DNA of 8,637 nucleotides from an uncultured bacterium (lineage in GTDB: Bacteria > Planctomycetota > Uabimicrobiia > Uabimicrobiales > JABWCH01): the NCBI GenBank assembly GCA_938003875.1, contig CALKWO010000298.1, forward strand, positions 1-8,637. Reading direction: 5' to 3'. A model generated the notes under the pieces. The model searched no databases. It had not been told where the DNA came from and saw only the letters and a program-made list of their open reading frames with translations. The position numbers and the translations under genes were made by a program. Position 1 is the stretch's first letter, and every line of letters begins with the position of its first letter. Below, piece after piece: positions 1-5,695 of this stretch.

Positions 1-108
1 TTAAATCGCATATTATTTGACTCTGTATGCAACGCAAGTGAGAAGTGCTGTAGCATAAAAGTATACTCTTTTATCTTACTATAAATCCTTGTGATCTGCA
101 ATGATTTT

Positions 109-1473
109 TTAAAAGATTTTACCGATTGCTAGTTCTTGCATAATTTTTTCCCATTTCTGACAGACTATTTCTGTTTTTCTTTCCGAAAGACCAAGATAAT
201 TTTCTGGACTTTGGAGAATATGCTTTTCTTTATCCGTCAGATCAGGCAATGTTCTGGCTATTTCCATAAGCCCCTGCTCAGTGTTTTGCACACATCTTCT
301 TACTATTTCATGAGCATCAGGGCGGCCATATCTGGCAAGTATCAGATAGTATGGTTCTGCCAGTATTTTATCTTTATTCTGCTGAAGATTTCGTTGCAGA
401 GATTCTTTATTCAAAACAATTTTAGACATAGTCTTCGATAAACGTCGGGCAGCGAGAAAAAGGGCACAAAAAATTTCTGAGATAAAGCGGGATGAAGCTG
501 AATTGCTTAGATCTCGCTGATGCTCGGAAATCTGATCAAGATAGTATGTCATCATTCTTGGCGCAAAAGTTTTATATAGAGATTTCACATTTTCAAAATT
601 GATGGGATTTCGTTTGTGAGGCATCGTAGAAGATCCGACCTGTTCGCTGCTAAAAGCTTCCGCAATCTCATCGATTTCAGAACGTTGTAAATGCCTCATA
701 TCATCGCTCAAATTTGCCAGAACCCCAAAGGTAGAAATAAGTCCATGCAGTAAATCCAGAAGGTATTCTGGAGGTACAATTTGAGTCGTATGATCTGCTA
801 TGTTAAGATTCAGAATGGATAAAAATTCTTGCTCAAAAGAAAGAGGATCATCCACAAGAATGCTCTGGGCATTATATGCACCTACTGCTCCCGAAAATTG
901 GCCAACTAGCCCGTCTGCAAATTTTTTTATACTAAGGATTCTGTTTCCTAGCCTTGCCACATAAGACGAAAGAGCAAAACCAAACGTGATAGGAACTGCA
1001 TGTTGCCCATGCGTTCTCCCGATTTGTGGAGTATTCTTTTCTCTAAGTGCCAGATGGATAAGATTGTTTTCCAGATCAATAAGACAAGGTAAAAGCATCT
1101 GGAAAACAAAATCTTTATATCGTAAAGAATCTGCTGTACAAAGAATATCGTGGCTGGTTGCCCCCAGATGAATCCATTTCCCTGCTTCGCTTCCTGCCTT
1201 ACGGACAAGGCAATTTACAAGAGCACGTATCTGATGATGGATTTTTTTCTCTTCATCATAGACTTCTTTTGCTGTAATTTCCTGGGCGGCTTTTTGTACT
1301 TTTTCCAAAATTTCCTGAGGGCATAAACCACGATGGACATACGTTCTAAGAAGAGCTACTTCTACCTGAGCAAGATAGGCGATAAAAGCCTCTTCGCTTA
1401 AATATTTCCGTAAATTATCGCTTTCAGGAATATCCAGATAGCGATATTCCAGGGGAGAAATGCTTTCAAACAT
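109..1473 (-). CDS. purB: Adenylosuccinate lyase (PurB)
   Basis: This enzyme of the aspartase/fumarase superfamily acts twice in purine synthesis. It splits SAICAR to AICAR plus fumarate, and adenylosuccinate to AMP plus fumarate, in the cytosol as a homotetramer. The 454-residue product has the three conserved blocks in order: HLGATSHDI near residue 102, GRTHGQHAVP near 152-161 (general-acid His region), and the superfamily signature SSTMPHKRNP near 281-290 (mobile loop with the catalytic Ser). GRTHGQHAVPITFG is typical of PurB rather than argininosuccinate lyase or fumarase. The length fits the family. I chose the ATG at 1473: it has AGGA 8 nt upstream and lies 10 nt after the rny stop. An in-frame GTG at 1515 would add 14 residues inside rny and has no ribosome binding site. 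It is probably co-transcribed with rny. The call is firm; the exact subfamily is inferred from memory of the motifs. Confidence 0.93.
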   Translation of the reverse strand: MFESISPLEYRYLDIPESDNLRKYLSEEAFIAYLAQVEVALLRTYVHRGLCPQEILEKVQKAAQEITAKEVYDEEKKIHHQIRALVNCLVRKAGSEAGKWIHLGATSHDILCTADSLRYKDFVFQMLLPCLIDLENNLIHLALREKNTPQIGRTHGQHAVPITFGFALSSYVARLGNRILSIKKFADGLVGQFSGAVGAYNAQSILVDDPLSFEQEFLSILNLNIADHTTQIVPPEYLLDLLHGLISTFGVLANLSDDMRHLQRSEIDEIAEAFSSEQVGSSTMPHKRNPINFENVKSLYKTFAPRMMTYYLDQISEHQRDLSNSASSRFISEIFCALFLAARRLSKTMSKIVLNKESLQRNLQQNKDKILAEPYYLILARYGRPDAHEIVRRCVQNTEQGLMEIARTLPDLTDKEKHILQSPENYLGLSERKTEIVCQKWEKIMQELAIGKIF

Positions 1474-1483
1474 AGTACAGTTC

Positions 1484-3034
1484 CTATCTTGCGTATTCGA
1501 CAATTCTTGTTTCACGAACCAGGGCGATTTTGATCTCTCCTGGGTATGTCATTTCTTCTTCTATTTTATTGACAATCTGCCTGCACAAAAGAATAGCCTT
1601 GTTATCAGGAACAGTATCTGCATTGACAATACATCGGATTTCTCTTCCAGACTGAATAGCGTATGCGGTTTCGACACCAGGAACAGAAAGAGCGATTTCT
1701 TCCAAACGCTGGAGCCGTTTGATGTGCCTTTCCAGAGATATTTTACGAGCACCTGGTCTTTCCAGGACAATGCTATGTACTGCCTGCAATAGAATAGCGT
1801 AAAGAGATCGGGCAGGAACATCTTCATGATGGGCAGCTATAGAGTTGACGACTTCCAGCGGCTCTTTACAACGCTTGGCTATGTCGGCACCTATCTGAGC
1901 ATGGTTTCCTTCATAAGATTCATCTGCCACACGGCCAATATCATGAAGCAAGGCGCATCTTCTTGCCAGGCTTATATCCATATTCAATTCCCCAGCTATC
2001 AGTTCCGTAAGATGACAGACTTCCATAGTATGCTGGAGCAAATTCTGGCCTAGCAAAGTATGATACTTCATTTTCCCAATGAGTTCTGTTTCCAGTGGAT
2101 GAAGATTTTGTACATTGGCTTCATAAGCAGCCTGCTTACCATTTTCTTTGATAATATCCTGCATCTCCAATTTTGTTTGCTCTACCAACTCTTCGATTCT
2201 GGCAGGATGGATACGTCCGTCCAAAATCAGCTTCTCCATGGCTCTGCGGGCTATTTCTCGTCTTATTGCATTAAAACCCGATACGACAACGACTCCTGGT
2301 GTATCATCAACAATGACATCAATGCCTGTTACTTTTTCGAAAGCGCGTATATTGCGCCCTTCCCTACCAATGATACGTCCTTTCATCTCATCATTAGGAA
2401 TATCTATGGTGGAAACGACATTGTCTGCGGTAAATTCCACAGCGCATCTTTGCACTGCCATAACAAGAATATCTCGCCCTTTACGGGCAGCATCCATCCT
2501 TGCTTTAGCCATGCTTTTTTCAATCAGACCGACTATATTTTCTTCCAACTGTTCTTCTAATTTCTTTAAAAGCATCTGGGTTGCAGATTCTTTGCTCAGT
2601 CCTGCTATTTCATGTAAAGTTCTATGCTCTGTTTCGATCAGTTGCTCTAGTTCATGGCTGCGTTTCAGAAGTTTTTTTTCATCATGCTGCAAATTTTCTT
2701 TTATCTGATTCAAATGGCTTTCGCGGCTTTCCATTTGGATAGCTTTTTCATTTAAGCTTTCTTCTTTTTGAATCAATCTTTTTTCTATGCTCCGAAGTTC
2801 CTTGCGGATAGAAGCCATTTCATTTTCAAAAGCTTCTTTTTGTTGAAAGGATTTTTCTTTGGCTTTGAATTCAGCCTCTTTTAGCAGTCTCTCTGCGTCT
2901 TTTCTTGCATCTTCGATAATAAGAGACGCATCGTTTTTTGCTGTTCCTTCCGATATCTTATTCCACAAGAGGCGGAGTATAAAACCTAACATCAGACCTG
3001 CCATAGCAACTGCTACATTGATCAGGAGATCCAC
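1484..3034 (-). CDS. rny: Ribonuclease Y (membrane-anchored endoribonuclease)
   Basis: RNase Y starts mRNA decay and processing by endonucleolytic cleavage, anchored at the inner face of the membrane. The 516 residues show the full family layout. A hydrophobic N-terminal anchor covers about 1-24, and a long charged coiled coil about 35-190. A KH domain spans about 205-270 with the RNA-binding GREG loop at 223-226. An HD domain follows at about 330-425 (His335, His364-Asp365, His378, His402-His403), then the conserved C-terminal region ending RETRIVEYAR. The start is a GTG with a strong AAAGGAG site 8 nt upstream. Two HD-domain positions differ from the Bacillus subtilis protein as I remember it: HDIGK is HDIGR here, and the Asp of the ADA...ARPGAR segment is His420 (codon CAT, 1775-1777). 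Metal binding or activity may therefore differ. It is the first gene of a probable rny-purB operon. Confidence 0.95.
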   Translation of the reverse strand: MDLLINVAVAMAGLMLGFILRLLWNKISEGTAKNDASLIIEDARKDAERLLKEAEFKAKEKSFQQKEAFENEMASIRKELRSIEKRLIQKEESLNEKAIQMESRESHLNQIKENLQHDEKKLLKRSHELEQLIETEHRTLHEIAGLSKESATQMLLKKLEEQLEENIVGLIEKSMAKARMDAARKGRDILVMAVQRCAVEFTADNVVSTIDIPNDEMKGRIIGREGRNIRAFEKVTGIDVIVDDTPGVVVVSGFNAIRREIARRAMEKLILDGRIHPARIEELVEQTKLEMQDIIKENGKQAAYEANVQNLHPLETELIGKMKYHTLLGQNLLQHTMEVCHLTELIAGELNMDISLARRCALLHDIGRVADESYEGNHAQIGADIAKRCKEPLEVVNSIAAHHEDVPARSLYAILLQAVHSIVLERPGARKISLERHIKRLQRLEEIALSVPGVETAYAIQSGREIRCIVNADTVPDNKAILLCRQIVNKIEEEMTYPGEIKIALVRETRIVEYAR

Positions 3035-3066
3035 CTCTATCGCTCCTTTCCAGAGGATATTTCTTA

Positions 3067-3095
3067 ATTCTTTAATTTTTCAATTTAGAAAGCAA
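3067..3095 (-). promoter_or_regulatory. Possible sigma70-type promoter for rny-purB
   Basis: Read on the minus strand, TTGCTT (3095-3090) is followed after 17 nt by AAGAAT (3072-3067), each matching four of six consensus bases. Transcription would start near 3060 and give a leader of about 25 nt that includes the AAAGGAG site of rny. Spacing and position fit, but such matches are common in AT-rich DNA, so the support is weak. Confidence 0.25.
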
Positions 3096-3302
3096 TTCAT
3101 GAAGGTCTGGAATAAAATTTTGAGATTTTGATTTCTGCTAGAATGGAAAAAATAAGGAAATAAATCTGGCTTGATATATTGGAAAGCTATCTGCCTGATA
3201 ATCGCCTGTAGAATCAGAAATCTATTGAATAAAAAAAGACTTTCAGAAATTGCCAATTCTCTTTAGAATACCATAAACAAGAGCAAAAGCAATAAAATTT
3301 TA

Positions 3303-3331
3303 TTGTAATCGCTTCCTTAATTTATTAAAAT
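3303..3331 (+). promoter_or_regulatory. Candidate sigma70-type promoter of the condensin-like operon
   Basis: TTGTAA (3303-3308) is followed after exactly 17 nt by TAAAAT (3326-3331), matching four and five of six consensus bases. Transcription would begin near 3338, about 46 nt before the ATG at 3384. An alternative upstream pair is TTGCCA (3250-3255) and CATAAA (3272-3277) with 16-nt spacing. The call rests on sequence match alone in AT-rich DNA. Confidence 0.4.
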
Positions 3332-3383
3332 TCCATTCCATGATTATTCAGTTTTAAAATTTTTTTCTATAAGATTGGTAGAT

Positions 3384-4742
3384 ATGCAAGATAACGAATT
3401 AGAAAGTAAAGAAATAAATGATATAGAAAATTTTGACGAAAAATCCCAGAAAGATACAGAAGAAATTTCTCTTGCTTCGTATCTAAAAGCAGATATTGCC
3501 TTAGAAGAAGTTCCTGCCTTAAAGACAGCGCAGAGTTGTACTTCTTTTTTTACCCTCTTTAAAGAGCTTGTAAGAAACAATTTAAATGATTTCTGGGTTA
3601 AGTTTGCAATTCTTTTTTTCTTTTCCCAAGACAAAGAAAAGACCGATTGGACGCCTCAAGATCTGGCCAATGGGCTTTATTGGCTACAGGAAAATCATAG
3701 AAAAAGGCTTATATGGCAGCTCAGCAAGAGCGGATGGCTGAATTTTGCTGATGGCACATACAAACTTTCTACTTTTGGCCGAAGCATTCTTACTATGCTG
3801 GTTGCTCTAGTGCAGCAAGAAAAAGCACCAGATGCACTAGGAGCGAATATTTCATCGCTTACTCTGCTAGAGATGTACCAGAATGATCCGACCAATACAT
3901 TGAGGATGTTCTTGAACGAACTGATTCGCATAGACAATGAAATCCAGAATACCCTGGAAAGCAAATCAGAATATCTGGTAAGAAAATTGAATCGTCGGAT
4001 CAGGATGCAGTTCGATATTGCCGTAAAATCCAGAAAACATCTGGAAAATCTGCCAACGAACGACTACAATGCCTATCGCCTTAAGCAAGAAATCCATGAG
4101 AGGCTTTCTTCTTTCCATTCCAGGCTTTCTCATGTACAGCGTGTGCAAAACGATCTTGTTGCAAGGCGAATTATCCTGGCGGACCAATCCCTGACACAGC
4201 ATGATATCAATACTTTTCTGATTACCTCTACCGTGGACAGTCTTGCCCAATTGGGTCGTAGTGCTATTTCTCCGCCTATTCTTATAGCCGATGTGGTTCC
4301 ACAGCTCATGATTTATGAAACAGAGTGGCAGATCGAAAAAGAAAGAATAGAAGAACAGCGCAGAGGGTGGTCTGCTGTGGAAATGGTAGATGAAAGCAAG
4401 GAAAATATGGTTACTCAGAGTCGTTTCCTGAATCTCGTAGGAGAGGTCAAGCACAGACTTTCTCGTGACAATAGCTTTACCATAGAAGGATTTGTCCCCT
4501 ATGAAAGCTGGAGTAACTCATGCTTTCGATTTTGTATGCTTTCTCTCATGGAAAGTGGCGACATTCCCAACCAGATGGATTTTATCCAGAAACAAAGTTG
4601 TCCTAGATTGAAGATCGAGTATCCAGGCGATGAAGCCCAAGCTTCAGCAGCTATAATAAATGATCCCTTTTCTGGGGTCAAAGAAATTACACGGGGTATT
4701 GTTACCCAGGCAGAGGAAAAGAACGATGGATTATACCAATGA
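3384..4742 (+). CDS. MukF/MksF/JetA-like kleisin subunit of a condensin-like complex
   Basis: The 452-residue product is the probable kleisin that bridges the SMC heads and binds the small winged-helix subunit. The N-terminal 45 residues are acidic and probably disordered. Residues about 67-142 look like a winged helix, with a run of type WLQENHRKRLIWQLSKSGWL followed by YKLSTFGRSIL. This resembles the N-terminal domain of MukF/JetA-type proteins. A long helical region (about 155-330) follows, then a compact C-terminal part (345-450) that may be the second SMC-binding domain. The assignment relies on this architecture, the size, and the kleisin-KITE-SMC gene order; no diagnostic catalytic motif exists for the family. 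I chose the ATG at 3384, although neither it nor an in-frame TTG at 3375 has a clear Shine-Dalgarno site, unlike the other genes here. The stop overlaps the next gene by 17 nt. Confidence 0.65.
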   Translation: MQDNELESKEINDIENFDEKSQKDTEEISLASYLKADIALEEVPALKTAQSCTSFFTLFKELVRNNLNDFWVKFAILFFFSQDKEKTDWTPQDLANGLYWLQENHRKRLIWQLSKSGWLNFADGTYKLSTFGRSILTMLVALVQQEKAPDALGANISSLTLLEMYQNDPTNTLRMFLNELIRIDNEIQNTLESKSEYLVRKLNRRIRMQFDIAVKSRKHLENLPTNDYNAYRLKQEIHERLSSFHSRLSHVQRVQNDLVARRIILADQSLTQHDINTFLITSTVDSLAQLGRSAISPPILIADVVPQLMIYETEWQIEKERIEEQRRGWSAVEMVDESKENMVTQSRFLNLVGEVKHRLSRDNSFTIEGFVPYESWSNSCFRFCMLSLMESGDIPNQMDFIQKQSCPRLKIEYPGDEAQASAAIINDPFSGVKEITRGIVTQAEEKNDGLYQ

Positions 4743-5583
4743 AGAAGCTACCCTTTTATGCTCTCGTTTGCTCAGACAAGGGTATGTAAAAAAAACAGAA
4801 TTTCCTAATCTCGAGCTAGATGAACATTTGCTCAGAGAAGTCCAGGACAAGCTAGCGCAGGTCGGTCTGGAGCTTGTCCTCAATACATATTCTCCTTTTT
4901 ATGCCGTGCGTTTCCAACCCAAGACTCAGGAAACCATAGACCAATCCAATAACCTGGGGCTGAAAAACAGCGAGATTGCCATGCTTGTAATCTTATGGTG
5001 TAAGTTGATTCTGCCCAAAAGAATTTCGATGGAATCTTCTATAAAAACAAAAGAAGCCGACACTACTCCTTTAGAACAGTTGAATCCAATTGCCCAGGAA
5101 GTCCCAGTGGCTTTGTCTCAAGGCGATTTGATTGCACCAGAGCTAAATCCTGCTCAGCCAGATCCTGTTTCAGAACCCCTCTCCAAAGAAGAAGAGGATA
5201 TCCTGGAAAAAGAAAAAAAGGAATCCCATAAAATTTTCGTTAAAATGAAAGAGCTTTGGGCAGAATTTGGCGAACACTTTAGTTCAAAGACATTCTTTAA
5301 GGCTATCCTGACACGTCTCAGCCGATTGCAATTCATTCGCATTCATAACGAGATTATCACAGAAGGAATCTTTCTGGACTTACTCATTGACGGACACCAG
5401 ATGGGAAATGAAATCAAACGCTCCGCCCTTGCCTATAAACTGGCAGGATTAGGAGATGAAGACGAGGAAAAAGAAGATTTCCTGGATGACGAAGAGGAAG
5501 AAATGGTTGAAGTCAGTGAGCTGGAACAAGAAGCCCAGGAAGAAGGCGAAGAATTCGGTCAGGAGGCAGACATAGAAGAATAA
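4726..5583 (+). CDS. MukE/MksE/JetB-like KITE subunit with acidic tail
   Basis: The 285-residue product is the probable winged-helix (KITE) subunit that binds the kleisin and stabilises the SMC complex. A first winged-helix-like segment lies at about 5-65 (LLRQGYVKKTEF, then LAQVGLELVLNTYSPFYAVRF), with a short helical segment at 75-100. A Pro/Glu-rich linker covers about 101-158. A second winged-helix-like segment is at about 165-240 (TFFKAILTRLSRLQFIRI). The tail from 244 to 285 has 25 acidic residues out of 42. The linker and tail look disordered and are unusual beside standard MukE-like proteins. The start is the ATG at 4726, with GAGGA 8 nt upstream and lying inside the end of the kleisin gene, which suggests translational coupling. 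An in-frame ATG at 4660 would reach far into the upstream gene. The reading frame stays open for 41 codons after the stop. Identity is inferred mostly from context and fold pattern. Confidence 0.6.
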   Translation: MDYTNEEATLLCSRLLRQGYVKKTEFPNLELDEHLLREVQDKLAQVGLELVLNTYSPFYAVRFQPKTQETIDQSNNLGLKNSEIAMLVILWCKLILPKRISMESSIKTKEADTTPLEQLNPIAQEVPVALSQGDLIAPELNPAQPDPVSEPLSKEEEDILEKEKKESHKIFVKMKELWAEFGEHFSSKTFFKAILTRLSRLQFIRIHNEIITEGIFLDLLIDGHQMGNEIKRSALAYKLAGLGDEDEEKEDFLDDEEEEMVEVSELEQEAQEEGEEFGQEADIEE

Positions 5584-5657
5584 GCTGAGGAAGATGATAT
5601 TCTCCTAGTACTGCTCATCCAGCATGAGCTAAATATAGAAAAAAGTATTTTGTACTC

Positions 5658-5680
5658 TTCCCAGGATAACACTCCGGGAA
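5658..5680 (+). promoter_or_regulatory. Hairpin just upstream of the SMC gene ribosome binding site
   Basis: TTCCC (5658-5662) pairs with GGGAA (5676-5680), and GGA (5664-5666) pairs with TCC (5673-5675). This leaves one bulged A (5663) and a six-base loop. It ends 4 nt before the AAGGA ribosome binding site (5685-5689) of the SMC gene. A smaller perfect stem, GCTCAT/ATGAGC (5613-5629), lies upstream in the same gap. There is no U-tract, so it is not a classical terminator. A role in mRNA processing or in setting the level of SMC translation is possible but unproven. Confidence 0.4.
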
Positions 5681-5695
5681 AATTAAGGAAAGATG

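Larger units (their letters stand above)
3035..3383. other. Divergent AT-rich intergenic region
   Basis: This 349-nt stretch separates the leftward rny-purB unit from the rightward condensin-like operon. I see no credible reading frame, tRNA or structured RNA in it. It is much richer in A and T than the flanking genes. It contains candidate promoters on each strand, three copies of TAGAAT (3139, 3209, 3264), and an 8-bp inverted pair (GATTTCTG at 3130-3137, CAGAAATC at 3215-3222) with 77 nt between the arms. The repeats could be operator half-sites or chance in AT-rich sequence. Confidence 0.6.

Noticed and set aside
1..55. Minus-strand open frame starting ATG at 55 and running off the left edge
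   Set aside because: Only 18 codons are visible, there is no good ribosome binding site, and no family is recognisable.
55..74. ATAAAAG/CTTTTAT hairpin after purB as a terminator
   Set aside because: The 7-bp stem is almost entirely A-T pairs and has no T-run after it on the minus strand, so it is too weak to call.
2060..2708. Plus-strand open frames of 166 and 186 codons opposite rny
   Set aside because: They lie wholly antisense to well-conserved rny, overlap each other, and have Ser/Cys/Phe-rich translations typical of shadow frames.
4660..4725. Longer N-terminus for the KITE-like gene from the ATG at 4660
   Set aside because: It would overlap the kleisin gene by over 80 nt, while the ATG at 4726 has a strong GAGGA site at ideal spacing.
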